DNA of 64,000 bases from ECT2AJA-110-A sp035399845. GTDB taxonomy: Bacteria > Planctomycetota > Phycisphaerae > UBA1845 > UTPLA1. The notes under the pieces were generated by a model that was not told the origin of the DNA, did no database searches, and saw nothing but the letters and a program-made list of their open reading frames with translations. Every line of letters begins with the position of its first letter. The stretch's first letter is position 1. Positions 53,109 to 61,794 of the stretch are shown one piece after another. Where the stretch lies: positions 21,093 to 85,092 of the forward strand of contig DAOPJV010000023.1 in NCBI GenBank assembly GCA_035399845.1, read 5' to 3'. Made by a program: the position numbers and the translations under genes.

Positions 53109-53939
53109 CTAGCCCATCATCGGCTTCAGGGCTTCCAGCGTTCGTCGCGCCATGTTGACGGCGTCATGGCTGTGTCTGCTGAGCTCGACGTTGACGGGCC
53201 CCTCGTATCTGACGTCCGTGAGGGCCCTGAAGATGGGCGGGAAGTCCATGTCTCCCTCGCCGATGGGCAGATGCGCGTGGACGCCGCGGCGCATGTCCTC
53301 GATGTGGATGTTGAACAGACTCCTGGCGAATTCGCGGATTCGATCGGCCGGGGCGCCGTCGTTGAGACAGTGCAGATGCCCCAGATCGAGTGTGAGTCCG
53401 AATCGCGCGTGATTGATCTGATCACGCAGTGATCGGTACTTGTCCATCGTATCGATGAACATGTCGGGCTCCGGCTCAAAGCCGAGATTCACGCCGCGCG
53501 CGATGGCGTGATCGACGATCGGTCCGCAGCCATCGACCAGCAGGGTCATCGCGTCATTTTCCTTCATGCCTGGTTCCCTGGCGCCGGACCAGAAGCTGAC
53601 AACCTCTGATTGCAGAATGACGGCGATATCGATGGCCTGCGTGAGGAATTCCAGGCGACGTCGTCGATCGTCCCGATTGGGCGTGAGCAACGTCGGCCAG
53701 TGCTTCCGACTGGGGTCGAGCAGGAACCGGGAACCGCATTCGACGACGGCCGTCATCCCCACGTTGGCGAGACGTTCACGAATAATCCTTGCCTGACCAA
53801 TCGTCTCGCGATCGAACGGGTCCAGGAAATGGTGGTCGAGTGTGATCGCGATGGACGTATAGCCAAGATCGGCCAGAATGGCGATCACATCACTCAGGCG
53901 ATGGTGTGCAAATCCGTTGGTGTTGTATCCGAGTCTCAT
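53109..53939 (-). CDS. Xylose-isomerase-like TIM barrel (sugar phosphate isomerase/epimerase), copy 2
   Basis: 276 residues from ATG 53939 (MRLGYNTNGFAHHRLSDVI); upstream in-frame codons overlap ubiA and are rejected. AP_endonuc_2 fold with metal-type residues in VECGSRF, GFEPEPDMF (Glu), TLDLGHLHC (Asp, His), NIHIEDMRRG and VELSRHSHD. Family members isomerise or epimerise sugar phosphates or cyclitols. Distinct from copy 1 (weak similarity). 127 bp after ubiA, same strand. Confidence 0.83.
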   Translation of the reverse strand: MRLGYNTNGFAHHRLSDVIAILADLGYTSIAITLDHHFLDPFDRETIGQARIIRERLANVGMTAVVECGSRFLLDPSRKHWPTLLTPNRDDRRRRLEFLTQAIDIAVILQSEVVSFWSGAREPGMKENDAMTLLVDGCGPIVDHAIARGVNLGFEPEPDMFIDTMDKYRSLRDQINHARFGLTLDLGHLHCLNDGAPADRIREFARSLFNIHIEDMRRGVHAHLPIGEGDMDFPPIFRALTDVRYEGPVNVELSRHSHDAVNMARRTLEALKPMMG

Positions 53940-54066
53940 GTTGACACAGGGGTCCGTGGGCGTTCTTCGGGCGGCGTTCGACCAACGTACGGCGTGACCC
54001 GCCATCCGCACGCTGGCTGGTCCCGCCGGCTCACCCATACCCCCCACGCATACATCGGTAATTTCC

Positions 54067-55008
54067 TCAGGTTGAGTAGAGCCTGCGTCCAACAATCAGC
54101 GTCGGCGCGAGCATGGCAAGAACGATTACGGCCGCAGGCCATCCCTGGGCGGACGAGGCAATGATCGCGTCTAGCCCGATGATTCCCAGGATAAACGTTT
54201 TCATCGCGCGCTGGACGTGTTGTGGTTCGGGCGCCCGAATCGCGCGGATTGACATTCGCCCCGTGTGAATGAGCAATGCGAACCAGAGGGCGAGCAGGTA
54301 GTAATTGCCCTCGTCCCTGCCGCTGGGCAGCGTGGCGCCCGCGACGAGCAGGCCAAGCGACAGGATCGCGACGTAGATTCCCGCCGCGCCGGTTACCAGG
54401 CGGAATCGGCGGCTTCGTTTGACCTCGTCGGCCCCGAAGTAAGTCAGGGACGCGACATAGAGTGTCATGGCGCCGATCGCCAGAAGACCGATGTTGTCGC
54501 TCAGCCACCATCCCGCGCACATGCCCAGGATGAGATTCAGCCCTCGACAAAGGCCCATGTTGATCGGCCCGGCGAATGTCCCCTTGGTCATCAGGTCGTA
54601 GGCGGAAATCGCCACGATCAGGGCGGCGGCCACTGCGACAGGTCGCCAGTCGTAACCTTCGACGACAAAGCCGGGCGCTTCGATCGTCGGGTCGAGACCG
54701 GCGAGGGCCGCCAGCGCCAAACCTATGAGCGCGAGGCCGAACATCAGCCGCCTTGCGGCGGGCGTTGAAATGCGGCCGGAGGGCAGCGGGCGATTCGGCC
54801 GCTCGACGCGATCAATTTCGATATCGGCCAGGTCGTTGAGAACAATGCCGTAGGCGTAGAGGCAGGCCGATGCGCCGCACAGGGCCGCCAGGCGCCACGA
54901 CACGATGAGCGAGGCCGAGACCAGCCAGTATCCGGCGAGAACATCCGTGACGGCCGTGAAGATATTCGGCAGGCGGACGAGTTCAAGCCAGTCCTTTGCG
55001 CGTGTCAT
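54067..55008 (-). CDS. UbiA-superfamily prenyltransferase, EboC-like
   Basis: 313 residues with about eight membrane helices. First Asp-rich motif NDLADIEID (58-66) followed by RVERPNRPLPSG; second motif near Asp-138 (SAYDLMTKG) - the two Mg-diphosphate sites of UbiA enzymes. UbiA enzymes attach a prenyl diphosphate to an aromatic ring or, as in archaeal lipid synthesis, a polyol. Here the neighbours (inositol-phosphate synthase, TIM barrels, phosphatase-like) point to a cyclitol acceptor. The start overlaps the preceding TIM barrel stop by 4 nt. Confidence 0.9.
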   Translation of the reverse strand: MTRAKDWLELVRLPNIFTAVTDVLAGYWLVSASLIVSWRLAALCGASACLYAYGIVLNDLADIEIDRVERPNRPLPSGRISTPAARRLMFGLALIGLALAALAGLDPTIEAPGFVVEGYDWRPVAVAAALIVAISAYDLMTKGTFAGPINMGLCRGLNLILGMCAGWWLSDNIGLLAIGAMTLYVASLTYFGADEVKRSRRFRLVTGAAGIYVAILSLGLLVAGATLPSGRDEGNYYLLALWFALLIHTGRMSIRAIRAPEPQHVQRAMKTFILGIIGLDAIIASSAQGWPAAVIVLAMLAPTLIVGRRLYST

Positions 55009-55856
55009 AGGTCGGCTGCGATCGAGTCAAGGTGCGACTTGGCGGCGTGACCCGCCGCGTCGGGATCGTCAACGAAGGGATAGAGCTCAACTGTGATCCA
55101 TCCACTGTAGTTGGAGTCGCGGATGGCGGCGAGCGTGGCGCGAAAATCGATCGCGCCCGTCCCCGGGACGAGATGATGGTGCCGACGCGTGTCCGCGATG
55201 TCCTCGATGTGGTAGTGACGCGTGTGCGGCGCCATGCGGGCGACGAAGTCCTGCGGGGCCTCGCCAACGCAGTAGGCGTGGCCGATGTCAAAGTTGAGAT
55301 TCATGAAGGGCGAGTCGATCCGATCGCGAAGCTCGAGGTACTGCTCGAATCGCTCGATCAGCAGTTCCGGCTCGGGCTCGATCAGCAGGCCGACGTTCTC
55401 GTTCTCGGCATGCTCGACGACGGGCTTCAGCTTCTCAACAAACAGATCCATCGCCCTGGCGTAAGTCATGTCGCCTTCGATGGGACCACCGGGTTCTGTC
55501 GTGATGTGCGGCGCCCCGAGCCGGCGGGCGAGCGTGAGGGCCGCGATCGTGTGATCGATGCGGATACGCCGATAGGCGCTGTCGGCTTCGATCCAGCTCG
55601 GATGCCAGTAGGGCTGGCGCGGATCGCCGACCTTGTTCATCATGAAGGCGTTGATGTTTGAGATTTCGAGTCGATGTCGATCGAGGGCCGCCAGCGTGGC
55701 GTCGATGGCCGCCGGCGTCACGTCGTCGGGCCAGAGGTGCGGCGTATCCGCCATGAGTTCGACGCCGCGATAGCCGATCGCGGCAATGCGCGCGAGGGCG
55801 TCGTCGAGCGATGTCTTCATGTAGGCGTTGCAGCTGTACGCGAGGCGGAGGTTCAT
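55005..55856 (-). CDS. Xylose-isomerase-like TIM barrel (EboE-like), copy 1
   Basis: 283 residues beginning MNLRLAYSCNAYMKTSLDDA, with TTEPGGP, IEPEPELLIERF, NFDIGHAYCVGEAP, HYHIEDIADTRRHHHLVPG and ITVELYPF. The Glu, Asp, His and Glu residues match the metal site of AP_endonuc_2 isomerases/epimerases. It follows the inositol-phosphate synthase after 9 nt and overlaps the prenyltransferase start by 4 nt, so it is certainly co-transcribed. Most similar in type to EboE. Confidence 0.87.
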   Translation of the reverse strand: MNLRLAYSCNAYMKTSLDDALARIAAIGYRGVELMADTPHLWPDDVTPAAIDATLAALDRHRLEISNINAFMMNKVGDPRQPYWHPSWIEADSAYRRIRIDHTIAALTLARRLGAPHITTEPGGPIEGDMTYARAMDLFVEKLKPVVEHAENENVGLLIEPEPELLIERFEQYLELRDRIDSPFMNLNFDIGHAYCVGEAPQDFVARMAPHTRHYHIEDIADTRRHHHLVPGTGAIDFRATLAAIRDSNYSGWITVELYPFVDDPDAAGHAAKSHLDSIAADL

Positions 55857-55865
55857 GCGGGGGAC

Positions 55866-57140
55866 TTATTTCTTCGGGGATCTGCGACGCGGCGAGCGAC
55901 CTGTACCGGGCCTGGTGGCCGAGCCTTTCTTATCGCGCAGATCGTGTTCGGCGTAGTCGTTGAGCATCTTCACCTGGGCGGCGAATTCGTGCTCCCGCAC
56001 GTCCATCGGGGCCTTGAAGAAACACGCGAGATGCTTCATGACGCCGCCGCGATTCCTGGCGGCATGGTAGTCCGCGAGCCGCGCGAGGTCGAGGACAAGC
56101 GGCGCCGCGAGAATCGAGTCACATCCCTGCCAGACGAATTGCAGCGTCATCCGCGTGTCGAGGAATCCGCGGAAGTGGACGTGGTCCCAGGCCGTCTTCC
56201 AGTCGCCGAGCGATTCGACGTATTCGATCGTCGTGCGAACCTGAGGGCGATAGCCCGTAATGGAATGGATGACGCCGTTTTTCGTATCCAGCTTCGACGA
56301 CTTGTTGGCGGCGGAGTCCAGGACGAGACCGTCGCCGTTACCGAGGACGTTGTGACCCACCCAGCTGTCGATCGGCAGATGGCGATCCCGGAACATCGGG
56401 GCCAGGACCGTCTTGAGCAGGGTTTCGCCCGTCTTGCCATCGGCGCCCATGATCGGGACGCGCGCCGATTCGGCCAGTTCGCGTATGGCGGGAACGCCGG
56501 CGCCGAGCGACGGCGTGAAATTCACGTAGGGCATGCCGGCCTCGATGGCGGCAATGGCGTACAGGCTGCTCGCCGGCAGCGGCGACGTCTTCTGCGTCAG
56601 CGCCCGCGACAGGGACGTCCAGGCGCCGTGTGACTTCTTCGGTGTGAATCTCGGCTCGGTCGACGCGACGTTGACGACAATAACGCGATCCAGCTGGTTG
56701 CGTCGCTGGAAAGCCCGGAGATCCCCGCGGACGGCGTCGATCACGGCGCGGGCCGTCGTTTTTCGATTGGCGTCTCTGCGCGTCGCGAGGCCCGTGATTG
56801 ACGGGCCGCAGCCGAGCGTGCGCCCGGTCCGAATGTTCTTCTGAATCACTCGAAGATCGCCGGCGACGGCGCGCAGCAGGTCGGTGTCGAAAATCCGGCT
56901 GGTGCGATGTAGGGCCTCGGCCGACTGCTTCAGCGTGCGACTGGAAATCTCGTGACCGCCGATCGTGATCGCGGACAGCGGGCGCAGGGGCAACTGGCTG
57001 AGCGGCGCCTGCTCCGTCAGCATGCCGAGCGGGGCGTGATGGTTCCTGCGCAGAGCCGACAGACCGACGGCGATCGTCGTTGCGACATTTCCCGTGGCCC
57101 CGATCAGCCAGAGGCCGAGTTGTCCGCTCTTATCCGCCAA
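55866..57140 (-). CDS. Inositol-3-phosphate synthase
   Basis: 424 residues, NAD-dependent cyclisation of glucose 6-phosphate to inositol phosphate. NAD motif LIGATGNVATTIAVG (12-26), then VNVASTEP, NFTPSLGAGVPAI, GADGKTGETLLKTVLAP with the conserved Lys residues, and LGNGDGLVLDS. TTG start assumed (57140), since no other start in the frame gives a complete nucleotide-binding strand. The C-terminal 20 residues are Lys/Arg/Pro-rich. First gene of a five-gene minus-strand cluster. Confidence 0.93.
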   Translation of the reverse strand: MADKSGQLGLWLIGATGNVATTIAVGLSALRRNHHAPLGMLTEQAPLSQLPLRPLSAITIGGHEISSRTLKQSAEALHRTSRIFDTDLLRAVAGDLRVIQKNIRTGRTLGCGPSITGLATRRDANRKTTARAVIDAVRGDLRAFQRRNQLDRVIVVNVASTEPRFTPKKSHGAWTSLSRALTQKTSPLPASSLYAIAAIEAGMPYVNFTPSLGAGVPAIRELAESARVPIMGADGKTGETLLKTVLAPMFRDRHLPIDSWVGHNVLGNGDGLVLDSAANKSSKLDTKNGVIHSITGYRPQVRTTIEYVESLGDWKTAWDHVHFRGFLDTRMTLQFVWQGCDSILAAPLVLDLARLADYHAARNRGGVMKHLACFFKAPMDVREHEFAAQVKMLNDYAEHDLRDKKGSATRPGTGRSPRRRSPKK

Positions 57141-57682
57141 GTCCCAAATCCCACCCGCGGGCGCCCTTGTCCATCCCTATCGTCGGCTCAGTCGTAGCGC
57201 GTCAGGAGCTTAGCCTGATCGCGGGCGCGATCGCCGGCGTCGTCCGGCGATTCGGCGTCGCGTTGTCTCGCGGTTACCGGTCGCCGGGCGAATCACACAG
57301 GATATCCGCGGGGCGGAATGTTGTCTTGTCGGCGTCCGGCGGGTTTTCGCGGGGGCGCGGGATCAACGCGGAATTCGCGGTCTTCCCAGGGAATCCGAAG
57401 CCGCCTTCGGGCGCTTTTCGACGTAACACGCGCACGAATCCGGACGTTGGGGCGAATGATGACGGCGATGGCGCCGGCGTTTCGCGTCGCGTCCAATGCC
57501 ACCGTCACCGCGCGGAGTCACTTGAATTCGTACCGCGCACGCGGGTGGGATTCGAGCGAGATGCGAACGACGCTCGCGGATGTCAGCCGCGTCGATTTGC
57601 CGTAACATGGACAATCGGGTTCGTCGCGCGGGCGCCGCGATGGTCGAGCCGCAGGTCGCATTGAGATCGTGGAAGGGCGTGC
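57141..57682. other. Divergent intergenic region before inositol cluster and LuxR gene
   Basis: 542 bp between the inositol-phosphate synthase and a LuxR-type regulator. Nothing coding is recognised; a short UUCG-loop hairpin at about 57398-57416 lacks a proper stem. Good -10/-35 pairs were not found for either gene. Because it is shared by both, it is where a regulator could act on both. Confidence 0.45.
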
Positions 57683-58330
57683 ATGAAAAACAACCCGCTT
57701 GAGCAGGGCCGGATAGCGCCGGAGTTGTTCGTCAGGGCGCTCGATGGACTGTGCGTGGGGTTGGTGCTGACTGACGCCCCGGGACGGGTGCTCTGGTTCA
57801 ATCGGGCGGCCGGCGCGGCCTTCGGATTGAAGGACCCCGACGCCGTGGGTGTCCTGTTTCAGAAGGCGATTCACGATCCCGAGATGGCCGCATTCTGGGT
57901 GGACGCCCTGGAGCGGAACGAAACGATGATGGCTCATGTATCGCTGCGCTGGCCCTGCGCCGCTGAGCTGAAAGTGAACTGCACGCGATCGCTGGATGAC
58001 GACGGGAATGTCATCGCCCGCGCCGTGATGTTCTGCGATGTGACGCGTGAACGCGCCGTGCAGATGGAGTTGACGCAGGAGGTCGCGACTCGTCTGATGG
58101 AGATGGCCTCGGATCGCGACGGCGACGGCCAGCCGCTGCCGGACCTGACATCGCAGGAGCTGCGCGTGCTTCGCCTCGTGGGCCAGGGGCTGAGCAACGA
58201 TGCGATTGCGGACGAACTCTGTGTTGCGCCGTCGACAATTCGCTCACATTTGAAGCAGCTCTACAGGAAGCTCGATCTGCACTCGCGCGCCGAGGCCGTG
58301 CGCTACGCCGTGCAGCATCATCTTGGCTGA
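57683..58330 (+). CDS. PAS-LuxR (GerE) transcriptional regulator
   Basis: 215 residues. A PAS-like sensor (about 18-125, DGLCVGLVLTDAPGRVLWFN, AVMFCDVTRERAVQ) is joined by a short helix to a LuxR/GerE helix-turn-helix (about 152-205: LTSQELRVLRLVGQGLSNDA, PSTIRSHLKQLYRKL). No receiver domain or phospho-Asp is present, so it probably senses a ligand or redox state directly. GGAAGGG lies 7 nt before the ATG. Targets unknown; the neighbouring cytochrome and the divergent inositol cluster are candidates. Confidence 0.9.
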   Translation: MKNNPLEQGRIAPELFVRALDGLCVGLVLTDAPGRVLWFNRAAGAAFGLKDPDAVGVLFQKAIHDPEMAAFWVDALERNETMMAHVSLRWPCAAELKVNCTRSLDDDGNVIARAVMFCDVTRERAVQMELTQEVATRLMEMASDRDGDGQPLPDLTSQELRVLRLVGQGLSNDAIADELCVAPSTIRSHLKQLYRKLDLHSRAEAVRYAVQHHLG

Positions 58331-58526
58331 TTTTCCCGGTCGATTCTGACGCCCGTCGCGCCTCCCCTTTTAGGGGGAGAAAGTCCCCCCCGTGCGATGA
58401 TTGTGCGTTCGCCGAATCCATCCGAAGTTATACACAGCTAACGGTAGTTCACCGGCGACGCGCCGGGACGGAGATTCGACAAGACCGCCTCACGCCGCCG
58501 GCGAAAACGCCGCAATGGAGGCACAC

Positions 58527-61079
58527 ATGTCGACGTCACGTCCCGCGTTTCTCACGACCTTCTCGCTCCTTCTTTCGATCGTCTTCCTGACGGGCGGGTG
58601 CTCGACTGAGATCCTCGCGATGTTCGGTCTGGCCGATCCCGTCGTGGACGTCCACGCCTTCAAGTTCGACGTCGTGGCGCGCGAATATGTCCTTAACTCC
58701 ACGCGCGTTCCGGAATCCGAAGTGATGCGCGACCTGCCCGGACAGCTCTGCGCCCGCTGCCACCAGACGCAGACGCAGGACGTCATGGAATCGGCCCACT
58801 ACGTGTGGAGCGGCCGCAACAGCAACGTGCTCTTTCCGGGTGGCGGCGCCCACGGGATGATCGATCGCGCCTGCGGTCTTCCCGCAACCACGGGCCTGAT
58901 CAACTACACGAACGACATTCACCTCGACGAGTGCGGCAAGTGCCACGTCGGTCGATTCCTGCCGCTGATGGAAGGCGCGTTTGCCAGTTCGTTCGCTCAG
59001 ATGAATGTGCCGAATCCGCAGCAGCAGGCGCACAACATCGTCGCGGCGGGTGTCGACTGCCTGATCTGTCACGCCGAGACGTATCGCTCCTATCCGGAGA
59101 ACCCAATGGGCCAGGTCGCGGGCTATGCGCCGGACGACGGCTCGTCGCCCGTGGAGTCGGGCTACGCTCGCGTGTGCCGCGACGATACGGACTTCAATAA
59201 CGACGGCCAGCCCGACCCGCTGCTCGATATGGATGGGGATGGCGTCCTCGATACGCCGCTGATGCAGGACCGCGACGGCGACGGCGTGCCGGAGACGCCC
59301 TGGCCGACGCTCGCGCAGGATCGCCGTTTCGCGTCTGTTGCGACAGTCGGGCTGACGAAGGATGACAACTGCCTGAGGTGCCACGAGCACGCTCGGACGG
59401 GCTACAAGCGCGGAACGCTGTATCGTGAGGGGTACGATGTTCACGCCGGCTCGGCCGCCCTGGCGGAGATAGCGGGCGGCGAAGGGCGATCGTGTGTCGC
59501 CTGTCATACCGTCTCCCATCACAAGTTCAAACGCGGCGATACCGTCGGCGGCGACCTGATGGTCACGGACTACCCGGTCGGCTCTGCGGAGAATCAGCTT
59601 GGCTGCGTGTCGTGCCATCCGACGGATTCGCTGCCGAAGAACAATGTTCACAGCGAACGACATCTGGCGGCGATGGCCTGCGAAACGTGCCATATTCCCT
59701 ATGCGTCGGGCATCACGTATTCGATGTTCGGGCATGGCGGCCAGATGTCGTTTGGTCGAAACAGTGACGGTTACGACACGAAGGTCGTGACGGAAGACAT
59801 GATGGTGACGACGCACGGCGACGACAGCGACGTCGACAATGACTGGGCGGCCTACAAGGTGCGGCCGACGCTGACGTGGTTCAATGGCAAAGTGTCGTTC
59901 CTGGCGCAGTCGTTGTCCGTGCGGGGTACGCCGGGCGCCAGGATTACACCGTTCAAGCCGATGGCCAACGGAATGATCTTTGACGCGAGGTTCTTCGACG
60001 GCGTGATGACGGGCAACGCCGCGATGGGTGGCGCCTATCAGTACAACGCCCACGCCATGTATCGCTTCTTCGCGAACGGGAGCAACGCGGAGGTCTTTGC
60101 GGCGCTGGACATGCTCGACATGACGCCCGACGAAGTCCGCGAGATCACGCTGAACGACTTCTTCTCGACGGACCAGAATCGACAGGCGATGGCGCTGATG
60201 CAGATATTCCCCAACCTCGTCTATTTCGATAAGACGACGTACGGCTACGAGCACTACCTGATCGCCTCGAATCAGCCGTGGGACGCCAACGGCGACGGTA
60301 TCGTGGATGAGGGAGCGCCGTTCCTGTTCGACATGCTCGCGGGCGCCAACGCCGGTCTCCGCGCCTTCCAGGGATTCAATGGCCCCATGGGGCTGCCGGC
60401 GGACTACGAGTGGTATCCCTCATACACCGATCCGTCACAGACGATCACGATGAAAGTCCCCGACGGCACGCTCATCAAGATGTTCCTGGGACTGCCGGGT
60501 ATGAACCTGCCCGATGCGGAGAAGCCCGCCTACTACCAGGCGATTGCGAACTATCCGTCCTACTCGAACGGGATCACGGTCGGCGGCCATGGCGTTGCCC
60601 CGAAGGAGCAGGCCCTGGGCTATGGCGATTCGTGTCGAACCTGCCACGCCGCAGGCGGCGTCATGACGAACCCCACGCCGGTCACATCGACTGTGATTCG
60701 CGATGTGCCGGGCATGGGACCGCTGGAGTTCCCGGTCTATCGCTGGCGGTACTACAACATGCATCGGCTCGTGGATCTCGGCCTGACGACGACGAATGAA
60801 GCGATCAACGCCGGCCAGGCGAATGTGGATATTCGCGACAATGCGGACTACGTGCGTCAAAGCGACACGCAGATCGTCGTGAACTACCTGAACCCGGCGG
60901 GCGAGAACTCCTATCGCGCGGCTGACAGCAATGAGGCGCTGATGGGAGCCAACCTGACGTCGTCTGATCTGACCTGGCACGGCGGCGAGTGGATGCCGGT
61001 CCTCGAACCCGAGGTGGAGATGAAGACGGCCTACGAATCGCTGGGATACACGAAGGATGAGATTCTCATCCTTGATTAA
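58527..61079 (+). CDS. Secreted octaheme c-type cytochrome
   Basis: 850 residues; ATG 58527 is chosen because GGAGG lies 5 nt upstream. A hydrophobic export signal ends LTGGC at Cys-25, possibly lipid-modified although the lipobox is imperfect (Thr at -3). Eight CxxCH haem sites: 75-79, 136-140, 178-182, 282-286, 323-327, 360-364, 385-389 and, alone, 703-707. Calcium-type D-x-D-G-D-G runs occur at about 222-255 and again near NGDGIVDEG (about 590). No NrfA CxxCK motif is present. It is an extracytoplasmic electron carrier or reductase/oxidase of unknown substrate. Confidence 0.9.
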   Translation: MSTSRPAFLTTFSLLLSIVFLTGGCSTEILAMFGLADPVVDVHAFKFDVVAREYVLNSTRVPESEVMRDLPGQLCARCHQTQTQDVMESAHYVWSGRNSNVLFPGGGAHGMIDRACGLPATTGLINYTNDIHLDECGKCHVGRFLPLMEGAFASSFAQMNVPNPQQQAHNIVAAGVDCLICHAETYRSYPENPMGQVAGYAPDDGSSPVESGYARVCRDDTDFNNDGQPDPLLDMDGDGVLDTPLMQDRDGDGVPETPWPTLAQDRRFASVATVGLTKDDNCLRCHEHARTGYKRGTLYREGYDVHAGSAALAEIAGGEGRSCVACHTVSHHKFKRGDTVGGDLMVTDYPVGSAENQLGCVSCHPTDSLPKNNVHSERHLAAMACETCHIPYASGITYSMFGHGGQMSFGRNSDGYDTKVVTEDMMVTTHGDDSDVDNDWAAYKVRPTLTWFNGKVSFLAQSLSVRGTPGARITPFKPMANGMIFDARFFDGVMTGNAAMGGAYQYNAHAMYRFFANGSNAEVFAALDMLDMTPDEVREITLNDFFSTDQNRQAMALMQIFPNLVYFDKTTYGYEHYLIASNQPWDANGDGIVDEGAPFLFDMLAGANAGLRAFQGFNGPMGLPADYEWYPSYTDPSQTITMKVPDGTLIKMFLGLPGMNLPDAEKPAYYQAIANYPSYSNGITVGGHGVAPKEQALGYGDSCRTCHAAGGVMTNPTPVTSTVIRDVPGMGPLEFPVYRWRYYNMHRLVDLGLTTTNEAINAGQANVDIRDNADYVRQSDTQIVVNYLNPAGENSYRAADSNEALMGANLTSSDLTWHGGEWMPVLEPEVEMKTAYESLGYTKDEILILD

Positions 61080-61165
61080 ACGCTGATCGCGAATCGTCGA
61101 GCGGAGACGATCAGCCGGCAAGAAAACTGACCCTCTCCGTGTCGGCGGAATCGGATCACGAACAC

Positions 61166-61208
61166 ATCCCCCGGATCGGCGATATTGAGTTTCGCCGATC
61201 CGGGGGAT
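61166..61208 (+). terminator. Long perfect hairpin downstream of the octaheme cytochrome
   Basis: A perfect 17-bp inverted repeat (61166-61182 and 61192-61208) with a 9-nt loop, followed by a short T-rich run (TTCTCT), 86 bp past the cytochrome stop. The stem is unusually long; it should terminate transcription or stabilise the mRNA 3' end. Confidence 0.7.
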
Positions 61209-61301
61209 TTCTCTGTAGTCGGCCGTGGGCCGCGCAGCACGCCAGGAAACGCGACACATCGCCGGAGACACGAAAGGGCGGAATCAACTCAGGGAAGCTG
61301 G

Positions 61302-61307
61302 TAGAAT
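61302..61307 (+). promoter_or_regulatory. Putative -10 box (TAGAAT) of the zinc-ribbon protein gene
   Basis: TAGAAT lies exactly 6 nt before the ATG at 61314, with the same GCC-GC spacer style (TAGAATGCCGGCATG) seen at waaA and mreC. No clear -35 box is found 16-18 nt upstream. Its weight comes from the repeated geometry in the window. Confidence 0.35.
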
Positions 61308-61313
61308 GCCGGC

Positions 61314-61793
61314 ATGCGGGCCGTCCGATTCATTCTGCTGGCGACCGTCGTCGTGACGACGGGATTCTGGATCTTCAGCTATCGCCGAACGATCACCATT
61401 TACCCACAAGCGAATTACAGCATCGCCTCCATTCTGTTCTACATCGCAGATGGCGGTGCGGTCATCATCACGGACAACGACCTCGCGGATTTCGTTCGAA
61501 TTGACAGATTTGTTTTCGATATTGACGGCTTCGAGATCCCGGGGCGACTGCTACTTCCGGAGATCAAAGCCAGTTCGATTGTTGTACCCTTCTGGCTTAT
61601 ATGGGTGAGCGCGTTCACACCGTGGTTGTTCATGCACGTGCAGGCGCGCCGACGAAGGCGTCGCGTCGCCGAAGGGGCGTGCGTCGATTGTGGGTACCTC
61701 CTCATTGGTAACGAATCCAGCGTCTGTCCTGAGTGCGGTCGAGGCGCTTCCACCCGCGTTGCGCCCGCTGTGCTTGCAATGGAGAGGCGTTGA
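61314..61793 (+). CDS. Small two-helix membrane protein with planctomycete-type CxxC zinc ribbon
   Basis: 159 residues, function unknown. An N-terminal signal-anchor (MRAVRFILLATVVVTTGFWIF, first 20 residues), a second helix about residues 87-108 (VVPFWLIWVSAFTPWLFMHV), a basic stretch RRRRRR, then ACVDCGYLLIGNESSVCPEC, the C-x2-C-x-L-x-G...C-x2-C ribbon common in planctomycete hypothetical proteins. A likely decayed paralogue lies 1.3 kb downstream. The next gene follows after 1 nt. Confidence 0.75.
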   Translation: MRAVRFILLATVVVTTGFWIFSYRRTITIYPQANYSIASILFYIADGGAVIITDNDLADFVRIDRFVFDIDGFEIPGRLLLPEIKASSIVVPFWLIWVSAFTPWLFMHVQARRRRRRVAEGACVDCGYLLIGNESSVCPECGRGASTRVAPAVLAMERR

Positions 61794-61794
61794 G

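Noticed and set aside
57398..57416. UUCG-loop hairpin in the intergenic region
   Set aside because: The stem is bulged and short, and no gene on that strand ends before it.
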